In this document: positions 27,101 to 39,100 of the stretch, in pieces | Layout of the letters: each line of letters starts with the position of its first letter | How positions within the stretch are numbered: position 1 is the stretch's first letter | Assembly: GCA_029721435.1 (NCBI GenBank) | Contig: CM056573.1 | Coordinates: forward strand, 46,474,501 to 46,538,500 | Length of the DNA stretch: 64,000 nucleotides | Source: Gymnothorax reevesii | Lineage: Eukaryota > Chordata > Actinopteri > Anguilliformes > Muraenidae | Direction: 5' to 3' | Program-made: the position numbers and the translations under genes | Notes under the pieces: model-generated | Database searches by the model: none | What the model saw: only the letters and a program-made list of their open reading frames with translations | Told to the model about the DNA's origin: nothing

Positions 27101-30100
27101 CCTCCAAATAAAATTATGAAACAGACAAAAACATGTTTTTCCGAATTTTCCCTCTTCCACATTATCTTTTTTTTAAGTGTTCAAACCCGGCCTGCTATGA
27201 GGATTCTAAAATGAAACACACTGGAGTTTTGCACATGAGTGTAATGTGGTCCCTGACTATTTGGAAACAAAGGACTGACTGACAGAGATAACATCACTTA
27301 GAAAGTCTTGGAATGCCACAGAAGAGGCTCATCATTTAAGGCAACATTGATACTTCCTTTAGTGAACATGACCCCTTGAAGACAGAGTCATCTAAGGACA
27401 GCAAAACCTCTTATATCACAGCGTACTGATGAAGCTGTCATGGTGGATAGAAGATTTCTCCAATAACCACTACAATGTCCCTCCAGCAAGGGGCACTACA
27501 GACTCAGGAGTCATCCACAAAACTCCTCTCAGTCTCCCAGCTCTTTCGGCCACTAACCTTCCTCTTTTTTAACTTCTCTTTTCTTCCTTTGCTCGCTCTC
27601 TCTCTCTGTCTCTAGTGCTCTCTCTGTCAGTCTCTAGCACTCTCTCTGTAAGGTTATTGCTGCTTGACTTGAATGATTCTTCATAGCCACCATGCATTAC
27701 AATGTAATGTTTGGCCTTGCACTGTGAGCCTGAGGTATTGGACTGCATGTAAAGCTCATAATGCATATATTTTTATTTGTGGGATTGCTCACTGGCTCTC
27801 AAGGACTTCAGATTTTATTCCCTTTCCAGTAATATCCTACGATACGTAAAACTGTAAACCTCTCTATTATATCAGTTCAAATTTACAAGATAAGTAATAA
27901 ATATCATTGAAAAATATATGACGTAAAATTAATTTTAAAAAATGAGACATTTAATGTTCTGTCCCATTTTTTTTATAGAGACTCCAGACTGGGTCGAACC
28001 TTGAGCTGCTGACGGACCCGCTCGATGAAGAACCTCCAGCAGTTTTCCCGGCTGTAGAGCAAACCCAGTCTTTTCATTTCAGTCTGGATCACAGCCACAA
28101 TTCTGTCCACCTCCTCATCAACGAAGAGGTCCGCAATCTCCCCTGATCAAGCGGGTAAGACACACAAGGTCTGCTTTAGAATAGATCAAATCCGAATATC
28201 CAAATTTGTCCTGTAATTCAAATACAGTTACAGTGGTCATTACACTACGCAGCCGTGCCATCTACATTCATGAAATTTGCGGATGCTTCAATGAGCAAAC
28301 ACATCCCAAGGAGGTGAGTGAAATTAACAAATATAATTACACAGAAGGTTGTTAAACTTGCAGAATTTTCTTTTCTTTTTTTTTAACTTAATGAGTTATT
28401 TGATGAAACTTCTACACCAGAACGCATCAAAAAAAAAATCTGCATTCTGTGATCCTACGATTTCTTGACTGATTTTTGTGTATTAAGCACAACACAATAA
28501 GTCCGAGGAAATCATAAGAAATTCCTCTTTTTAATGAGGGTAGACTAAATCTGTGGCCTAGCAAAAGATAGTGCTAATTATGAGTCAGATGAATGAATGC
28601 AATTATGCGAATTTAACTCAGAACTGTCATATCATTAGCATTAGCTGCTGGTATCAGAGTAATTTGCTTCTTCGGTGTTGGAGACCTTGTTTAGCAAGGT
28701 AAGCTGGCCTTTCGCTGATGTGGTCCATTTGGATCTGATATTGTGAGAACTCCAACAGGATGTCGCATTAGCCTGAGGGTTATCAGCCAGCTGGGGTCCT
28801 CCTTTGGTGCTCTTACCTGAGGCCAGGAGGTCATTTATGAGCACCAGGAAGGGCTCGTCTGGGATCTGAGCTTCAGTCAGAAGCAGAACAGTGGGCAGGT
28901 TCTTCAAACCAGTCTTCAAGTAAAGACCAGCGAGGTCCGTCTAAGAACAACCAGAAAAAAAAATCTTCAACCAACAAGAACCGCGAGTAATGTCCATGTG
29001 ATGTGGTTTTACCATCAATATTTATCGTGCAGTGTATTTTCATTGGCGTATGGTGGTTTCTTGACAATCTGAAAGTTGGAGTAAAATTGATCAAATATTT
29101 TAACAGAAAGCAAACAGATATAATAACTTCCAACAGCACGCATACAAAACTGAATCTAACAGTAGTACCCATTCACAAAAACAATCCTGCAAAAAAAAAA
29201 AAAACCCTCTAGATAATTCATTCACTCATTAAACCTCAGAGGAGACAGATGGGCTGAAAAGGTGAAGAACTGTGAGCTGTTCCTCCATTGAGCAGCGGTG
29301 TGGTTAACCGCAATTTAAGCTTTTTACGGCATCAGCGTGAAATTATAGGAGAGGCCCTGTTAATCGGATATTGAAATATATTCCTGAGCTCCTAAATGGG
29401 ATCTGACAATTATCTCCTCTACAGTCAGTAAAAAAAAGGTGAACAGAAGTGAATAGGATCAATATTCCGCCAGGAGCCGAGAGGCTATCGATTGTGGGCA
29501 TGTTGGTTAAAAGAAACCTTGATCCTTGTAAATTAATCACCGACCTGTGGGATTTATCCTCTCGGCGCAGTGGAGTATTTAAAGACACAGTTTACACAGA
29601 AGAAGACTCGAGCAGCTCAAAGCAATCAGCACAGGGATGAGAGAGCATCACTGCAGCTTGGATTTGTTCTTCAAAAAAGATAGTTATGTTTTCAATGACT
29701 TGTATGAGGATGGGTTGCAGGGTTTCAGGTCTAGCATACAGGGAGCTGTTTTGGGATGGGTGGTAGGTAATGTGTTTGGGGTAGTTAGCAGATAATTGGC
29801 GCTGGTGGTAACCTTAAGGTCCTGAACCCCATAGCCCTTGCGCAGGGAGATCTGGAAGACGCTGAGGGAGGACATGTGGGCCGCGAGGCGAGTCAGGCTC
29901 TGTTTACCGCTGCCTCCTACCCCCACCAGCAGGCCGTAACCCCGGGACGACTGCAAGATCCGGCTAATCCTGCAGCTGCCATCAACATAATGCACAAAGA
30001 ATTCACTGCAGTGTATTAATATTATTATCAGTATTCCCTGCCACAAAGTAGGACCAGGAGATATTGGATTGGGGTCCGTCTGTCCGTCCGGGCCACAATA

Positions 30101-33100
30101 GGGACGAGATATCTCTGAAACTACTTTTGTAAGATGCTTAGATACGTGAAATTTTGTTTGCTAATAAGCTACTTATGATCTACATCAGGTTTGAAAATGG
30201 ATGTCGAAGCATATTTTTTTGCGGAGTTATGGCCCTTGATCATGGGGGGGAATAGTGATGACACTGTTGTCTTGTTGTAGTTATTATTATTATTATTATT
30301 ATTATTATCATAATTACTATTATTATTAAGAATATCAATAATTAAAAGCCCTCTACAGCTACAGATGAGGCCAAACATTAACATACACCGAAGCTGAAGG
30401 CATTAAAACTTTTTTTTTCCAAATTACCAACATCCCCCCCAGTGAAAGCGAATGTCCATTTGGCTCACATAAGTGATCATTTCAAAATTGATTATATAAG
30501 ATTAATTTCAGCTTTAATTCACTGTAACAAAATTCCAGTGGGTCAAAAGTTAACATACACAAAGTTAAATGTCACTTAAAAACCCCCTGAAACATTCCAA
30601 AAATTGATGCAAAGACTTTTTAAGCTGCTGATGTGATTATAAGCTTCTGTCATGCCAATTTTTATAATTAGGAATAAATCTGTGCAGCTGCATATTTATT
30701 GGAAGTAGAGAGGTATTGTGGCACCTAATGCCATGGCACAAGCCAAGCAACTCAGCTGGAGGTACTATAGGCATCGGAACACAAATATAGAAATACAGGA
30801 ACGACACAGACAATGCAACTTTCAGAAAGAAAGCCGAAATTATCCCCAAGGGCTGAAAGAACTTTTGTCTGAAAGCTTCCATTTAACCACAGGGAGGCAG
30901 AAGGTACCGAGGCATCTACTTCTGCCATTAAGAGTCCCCATATTGTTATGATCTGAAAGGCTGTCATGCAAGAAAGAAGCACTTATTCTCAGACCAGCAG
31001 AAAAATGCAGAAAAAAGTTTGTAAATACCATAACTGGCTTAACAAATGAAATGTTAATTAATGTGAAGTACTTTTGTAATTAGAGTTGTGAAAAACTGAC
31101 TATGAATGTCTTCATCACTGGAGAATGCAAGCTTCTGGCACCAAACTGTGAACTCTGAGTAATCTATCAGTTCTTCACACCCATCTCCTCACATTAAATA
31201 CTTGCCATTTATTCATTTCCATAAAAGCTTTCATAACACCAGAAAATATTCTCCAAACAGAAAGTACACAAAGAAAATTTGAGTTCAAGGCCAAGATAAC
31301 TCTGTCTGACAACTCAAGACACGATGACTTTTTTTTTTATTCATACTGAAAGGCGTCTTTAAAATCCACATACATGTGAAGCATGGCATCCTCAAACAAC
31401 ACCAGGTTCATGGCGGCGTTCAGCTCATTGTAGCTCTCTAGCGCCTCCTCCAGGATGGTCCTCAGTGTTTCCCATTTGGTCACAGGCATGTAGCATGGCT
31501 CCTCCTCCCCCCGGCTGAGGTGGCAGTATACCAGTGGCTGCTGCAACAGGACGTGATCCTCCACCCCCTGCAAAAACGCACATAACGCATCACCTGAACC
31601 CAGGCAGATGGGTATGCGATCGCATTCTCAAAAGGCAAAATCTGTCTCAACTGCTGCATAGTAACACAAATCTTGGACCCCAGTGACAGGATAATCTCTT
31701 TTGGAAGTCAGGTGCTTGGTTGGGTCAGGTTCATTCATAATCAGCCTATCAGCCACAGCTTTAGTGCTCCAAGTTCTCGCTCAGCATTAGGTAACCCAGA
31801 CGGGGTTGAACTTGCGAGCTCTCTGTCGATATGAACAAGCACCTCAAAGTGCTTGTTTGCAGTGTCCATCTGTAGCTTGTGGAAGAGCCTGTGGTCCTTG
31901 ACCTCCACCATCTTGTCAGAGTACACCCTGCTGGTCTCGTGAAGCCAGAGCTGAATCAGGTCAGTGTCCTGTCTCAGGCACTCCGCAGTGGAGAAGAGGA
32001 GGCCCTGGGTGGACAGCAGTAAATCATTACGGCCGAGAAACTGGGCGTCACAAACTACATGGTGCTGGAGGTTAAAATATTAAGTGGGGTTCCTCTGGTC
32101 TGCAACTGAGCACAGTTCTAAACCCAAATAGATTCAAGAAGTATGAACACTCACAACAATGGATAATATGTATGCATTGACACAGTACACATTGCTCTTT
32201 ATAAATCTTTCATTTATTTGAATTTGGCACTAAATATATCCGCTGAAACAAGACGACAGTGTCATCACTATCCCTTGCCACGATCAAGGGGCTATAACTC
32301 TGTAAATAACTATGCTTTGACATCCATTTTCGAACACAACGTAGAACATGACTAGCTTATTAACCCCTTCGCAAAGAGAAAGACGCCGGTGTCCGTAAAT
32401 TCCAATATGTAATTCCTAGATAATTCTGTCATTGAATTTCCAAATGTCTTACTTCATTGGAATTTTCCAGAGTCTCTGTGACATGAACACTGACTTATAA
32501 AGCCTAAATAGGCTCATGCACAACAGTAAAAAAAATGGCATTATTTGTATTCTGTGCAAAGGAGTTAAGCATACAAATTTTACACATCTAGTTATACAAT
32601 AGTTTCCGATAAATCTTGTCCCCATTGTGGCCCAAACAGACGGACAGACGGACAGAGGAACAACCCCCAATCCAATATCCCCCATCCTGCTTTGTGGTGG
32701 GGGAGAATAAATTAATTGTAATACTGTAAATCAGCCCAGGGGACAAGGATCTTTCTCAATCCCGCATTATGAGAGACTTGCACTGTGTAGCAGACCTCAC
32801 CTGGAACATGCTGGAGAGGTCCCGGAGGTTAAATATGTAGTGAAACTTCGAGGCAGTTGGCAGGAAGTTCTGCACCATCCTGTGGTGGAGCCAGATGGAG
32901 GCTGAGACCACAGCGTCCGCCATTTTGAGCACCCTGTGGCTGAAAGGGTGCTGTTGAAGGTGGGATGCAAGGATCTTACTGTAGATGGAGTACAGGGCCT
33001 CTGATGAAGGGAAGTTCACTGCAAAAACTGAGAAATGTCTCTGTGGAAGGAGAGGACAATTTTACCATTATGAGAAAAAGCAAACCTGCAATTTCTGAGA

Positions 33101-36100
33101 CCTCAGACCTGATCTGCATTAACCATAATAGGATGCAGCATGTGAACTGGGGATAAATGGATCTGCAACAATGTGTTCCCCTCAGACAAAAAAAAAAATA
33201 CAAAAGAGCAAAACAACTTTCACGTCTCATTTTGCACTAAATTGTTTTTTTTTTTTGAGGAAAGTTACTCAACTAGATTGCTAACTGAAATAGGAATATA
33301 TTTCCCTCATGTCATTTTATGATCTGGCAGCAGTCACAAAGAAACATTAACAAGACAATCTCTTCGTGGTTTAATGATGAGCTAAAACCGGCTTGCCAGG
33401 TCGCATAAATTTTTGGTTTCCTCTCCCTGTCTTGCTTGTCTCAACATTTAATGATGTGACCAGAAATTTGGTAGACTTCCCACAAAAACACAAAGATTTC
33501 CAATCAAAACTTTTTATTTGGCTCATTACGATGCCAAATACAAAAGTAAAAACAACGATGTGGGATTAATAGATGTTTTCCATAATCAAGATCATCCCAG
33601 GACACTAAACATATATTAATGATTATGCGCACCAAAGGTGAAAAGTTCCATAAAATTTAGCGAAAGGACTGTAAAACTTATATTGACTTTGAAACTGAGG
33701 CAGTTGTAACACAAGAAATATGACATTTAAAAGTTATCCTGAAAAAATTAGCATGGACGACATGATTCGTGTCACAAAGGCTGCTTTACAAACTCTCAAT
33801 GTTATAGAAAGGGTCTTAACTTAAATGCAATAAATGGCTAATATGATATCTACACAACACCCACTTTGAACAGTTTTTAACCTTACTTTAGCAAAATGGT
33901 GAATAAAACATAGTAAGAGCAAATTAGGGTGTTCCCCTTTCCATACATTTAGGGAAGAATGATTATTAAGAGCTTCCATCATAACATCCAGTTGTTATAC
34001 CTAGCAAAGTAACAGGGCACTTGTAATGCTAGCTATAAATTCACCCATTACCTGCAGTCTAGGGTTAACAGTGAAACTCCCAGCTGTTGGGTTCATGCAG
34101 GCCATGTATTGACAGTTGTGTATTTCTTTGAGGGACAACTTTTGTCTGTCGTACCTAAAAGAAAGAAATGAAATCAGTATGACATGTTTCATCTTCAGTG
34201 AATATCTTCTATTGGGCAAACCGTAGAAGTGATTTGTTCCATCAATTCTTATTTTCGAAGAGAAAGTCAGACCCACATATAAAGCACTTTCATGAGTCAT
34301 ACATACTGCATCATTCTTTATATACAGCTCACAGACAGGTGAAAATTTTAAACCAGGCATTCAGTTATTCTTCAAACAAATTCCTTGTTTTATTAGAAGA
34401 CTCCTCACCAGTGCCGGTAATCCAGGTGCTGTCGGATTAGGGTGTGAGGCTGGACCGTCCCATAGCTGTCCACTGCTGGCATGTTCATGTCATCTATAAA
34501 GTAGATAAGCTTGCGGTTCCCAGGGGGGCCGTAGTTTTTTCCGGTTTTCTTCTCTAGGGGCTTCTCAAGGACCTCTGAGTCAGGCAGAAGTCAACTGGTC
34601 AACCTGTTTCCTCTATTATTCAGCACTGATACACCCTCCAAACCGCATAAATCATCCCTGTGCCGCATATGAGGCATTCAGTAACGGGCAACAGAGCAGC
34701 AACATGACGGCAGAATATAATGGGTCTGTATTCTCCACTCTGGATTAGTGCTGTCAAATGCCTAAAAGTTAATACAGCAATTCAAAGGGCAGTAATAATT
34801 TCTGATAGAAGAAAAACAACTGAGATGATATTTTGGTTTGATGTGCCAAGGAGTTAAGTCTGCTTTCCCAGGAAACTGGAAAATGAGGAGATCACATTCC
34901 TGAGTGAAGCTGAGTGAGTCAAACTCACAGCCCAGCGCAGTGATTAAACTTCAGACACCAACTACAGTTTCCATCAAGTGTTTCACCAGTGTCTCGCTTA
35001 CATCACAACACTTGGCAATAAATTACGAAAGTGTTAGGCGAGGGAAATATGCCATCAAACTGACATGCCAAACTGCCAGGATAACAGGAAAAACACACAT
35101 GCATGTATAGACAAGTCATTCTCAACGGTCATCAGGAGTCATGTTTTAATTTGTCACTGTCTCGACAAGCAAGGTTTTACACATAGCGGGTGTTTATATT
35201 ATCATTAGCAGACGGTGAACAGGGTGAAATGTTCATTTAAATTACAGTTTACAGACACACTGTATGGGGAGGATTAACTACATGCTTCCTGTATGTAAGC
35301 TGAGCTCACAGTTGACTGCAGTACATGAGGTGTAGACATATTCCATACAGATGCTGAGCTCACAGTTCAGCAGAATGAGCGCATATGATGTAAGCTCATT
35401 CTGCCTCAATCAAAGAAAAACTGAAATTCTAGTACTTAATCCCTCTTGCCATCCGCCAATGTCACCTGACAATAATTCTTTATTCCTATGTTTGATGGAA
35501 CCTTGAAATCTCATTAAAAAAATCTCAGCTTTATTTTTGATTCTTCTTTTAAAGTGAAAAAATTTTGCACCAAACCAATGTTAGATAAAATAATTACTCA
35601 TATCATGGAGTCCAGATATTATGCCTTTGCATTTCTGTGACTTTTTTTTGTAAAGTTCTACAACATTTCAAATTAGGAGAATGTGACCGAACAATAATAA
35701 AACTAAAGGCTGCCATCTGTCCATCCCTCAAAGTGCTTTATCCAATCAGAGGCTGAGGAGCATTTTTGCTGTCACACTGTGCAAAGTCTCTTCAAGCTCT
35801 TGTCTTGCGTAAGCTTTTGCCATATTGTTTCGCATATTTATTTGTAACTACTTTAATATAGCTTTGTTAGTTCAGCCTATTATTTGTTGTACTTTTTGGG
35901 AACTGCGTTTCTGTTGTTTTGTACTTTTGTAATCGCCTTTGTGGCTTCACTGAAAAGGTCATTAAAGCCCAACTCTTATTTGCATCTGGATCCAGACCTT
36001 CCTGCACAGAAAAACCATTACAGAATTGTTTATGTTCTGTTTTTTCTCTCATTGTAAAGATTTTTTTTCAAAGTATGTGTGAATGAAACATGAGTTGTCT

Positions 36101-39100
36101 TTAGTACTCATTATATTGAGGAGACATTATTACCATCATCATAAGAATGATGTCACTCCTTTTACTTTTACTTCTAGGAACTGGGAAGTTCACTGCAGAT
36201 TTCATCATTACGCACTGAAAGCATTTTAATTGCACAAATCTAAGTTTTAGCGCATGTGGTAAGCCTGGCTGGGATCATATACATTACGATGCGTGTGCAG
36301 TTGGTTACTTATATTTTACATGTCATCTTTCAAGAAAACCATTCTTATCTATCTACATCCATTCATGCATGTATTTATGTTTCCCTACTGAAGTGCTACA
36401 TGAAAGAGCCGCTGCGCTGCCAGGCTTTGTTCTGGAAACATGGCACTATCAGCAGTTCATTCGTGCCATGTTGACTCATGCCCACAGTATCAACGAGGAG
36501 TTGTTTTCGTAGTGTTTTAAAAACACAATGATCACTTTTGTTTGGTTTCAAAGCAGAGACTTTGTTGCAATAGCGGATATGATTCTTCACAGATCATTAA
36601 AATGCCGGTGTGTTATACCCACGAGAAAGCAGACACTTCCGATCCTCAGTTAGACCTTTTTTTAACCCCTGCTGTAGAAAAGCTGTAGAACGTTTGGCAT
36701 TACTAAAGCTTGCTGTTGATGCAAAAATGGCGGACTTGGTGAGCCTTTCAATCAGGATGTTTAAGCATCTATTATTCAGCTCAGTTTGTCTTAAAATTAC
36801 CAAAGAGACACCAAGGATACGGTGGCCGACAGGGGCAACTGCACTGCAGTGGGCCAAATTCAGCGTTTTTCTCTTGCATTAGATTTTGTGGTTTGCCTGT
36901 TTCTGGGTTAAGGCCCAGTCACACAGCCGATCACGCACGAATCACTCACAAATCACGCACAGATTGGGTTTGTGCATTTTTTTCTCTTGCATTTGCCTTT
37001 ATGGTTTGCATGTTTTCAGCTTGGCATCATTTCTGTTTTTGCAGCGTGTTTCTTCTATTGGACATGTTTTTCACCATTGCAGCGCATTTTCCCCTGTCGG
37101 CCACCATAAAAAGGGGCAGTTCTTTTGATTGCAGTTGACTTCAGACAAGATGTCTTCCACTTAACATCAGATTCGCAGATCAACTCAGCTGTCAAAGCCA
37201 GCTGAAGTCAATTAAGAGTTTCAGCTAAGGTCTAACCCTTCCTTTCTCTTAAAGACCTTGAGAAGGTCACTCATGCTCTTACAACTTTCAGGCATGACTC
37301 TTGCCATTCCTTGCACGTCGGAATGGGCCGGGCATTAATATCTGGGCAACATCTGGTTTTCCCTCCAAAGGTGTTATTTGTCTTATTTTGTGCAGCACTT
37401 TGGGCCATGTCCTATATTTCAGTGTGCCACGTAAATAAAAGTGGACTATGTTAAAGCTGGGCTCACAGTTGAACACAGTGTATGTGGCGTAAGCACCTTC
37501 TGCAGCGAAGATAAGCTCACTGTAGAGCAGTGTATTGTGACGTAAATATTACCTGAATTAAAGCTGAGCTGGAATTTTGAGCACAGAATACATGGTGAAA
37601 AACATGTAGAGATGCTGAGCTCAGGAGAGCACCGTGTATTATGGTGTAAACATGTTCTGTATTTAAGTTGACCTCACTTTTGAGCACAGTATATGTGGTA
37701 TAAACATATTCTGTATGGAAAAAGAGCTTACTGTTGACCCCAGTGCATGTGATGTAGGCAAATTCCATACTGAAGCTGAGCTCACTATTGAACACAGTGT
37801 ATGGAATATAAACACATTCTGCATGGCCCCTAAGATTAATGTTGAGCACAGTGTATGTGGTGTAAACCCATTCTGTAGGGAAGCTGAGTTCATTGTAGAG
37901 CACAGAGTATTGTGGCATAACTTCCTGTATAGAAGCTGACCTCACTTTCAAGCTCAGTACAGAGCACCTGTATTCTGTGTGGAAGCTGAGCTCACTGTTG
38001 AGCTCAGTGCATGTAGTGCATGTACGGACGCTGAGCTCACTCTGCAGCATGGCGGACGTGGTGTAGTAGTTAAAGGGCACTCGGGCCGCCGTGTCGTTCT
38101 CTGGCAGGTCAGACAGCTTGTCCCCCACCAGGGCTGTCTTCCCCACTCCAGCGTTCCCCACCAACATGAGGGGCTGCCCCCTCTCCAGCAGCAGGTCCAT
38201 GAAGTAGCGCAAGCGCACTGTCTCCGAAGTGTGAACCAGCACCGTCTGAGACCATAAAAATCACATCCAAAACATTATCCGCGAGAACCAATTCCAGCTA
38301 AGCTCCGCAGACAGTCTAAGTAAATTTTTGGACATTTTAATATTTGTTTTGACTGGCCCGTCAGGGATGGTCTGAGGTTTTCAATGCCGGTGCAGTAAGC
38401 TGTTGATCAAACTGGTGGAACAGGCTGAACACTGCAAATCAAAACCACCACAAACGCCCGCGTTTGAACACCCTCGGCCTGACGGTGCACACACGGACAG
38501 ACAGACAGACAGATGACGAACAGATGACAATACCCTGCGGCCTGAAGTTGGGCCGAGGGTAATAATCACCAGCTGAAAGTGTTACAGATATCTTGATGAT
38601 GGCCTGTATGTTTCTCCTTTAACTATTACCTCTGTGCTGCTTTTATGCATTTTATATACTGAAATGTGATTGTTTTTTTCCCCTTCTTTTCTATGTTTAT
38701 ACGTAAAACTATTTATGCTGCCATCTTGACCATGACTCCCTGGAAGAAGAGATCTTGAATCTCAATGGGACCATCCAGGCTAATTAAAGAATAAATAAAA
38801 TAAATTAAATAAAATACAGCTGAAAACAGCTTGGATAATTTTTAAGCTTGGTTTGAGCCTGAAATTTCAGCTGGGGAAAGTAACAGCCATTGCATATTAT
38901 CAACCTGCTCCATCAGTCAGGCTTTACAGTTAATATTGATTATTATTCCTGTTCTACAACTGCTCCATGAAAGCTCATGCAAACTGCACACTTGGCTTCC
39001 AAACTATTGACCTTTCACTCAGACCATAGATCTCTGTAGTCAGAGGTGAAGCGTGAGGACTGCACTGAAAGACCTGGGGACATGCACTCGAGAATGTGGC

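Noticed and set aside
37517..38242. 241-residue ORF on the minus strand
   Set aside because: Only its first part (38041-38242) is exon e14. The rest is translation of a tandem repeat past the splice donor.
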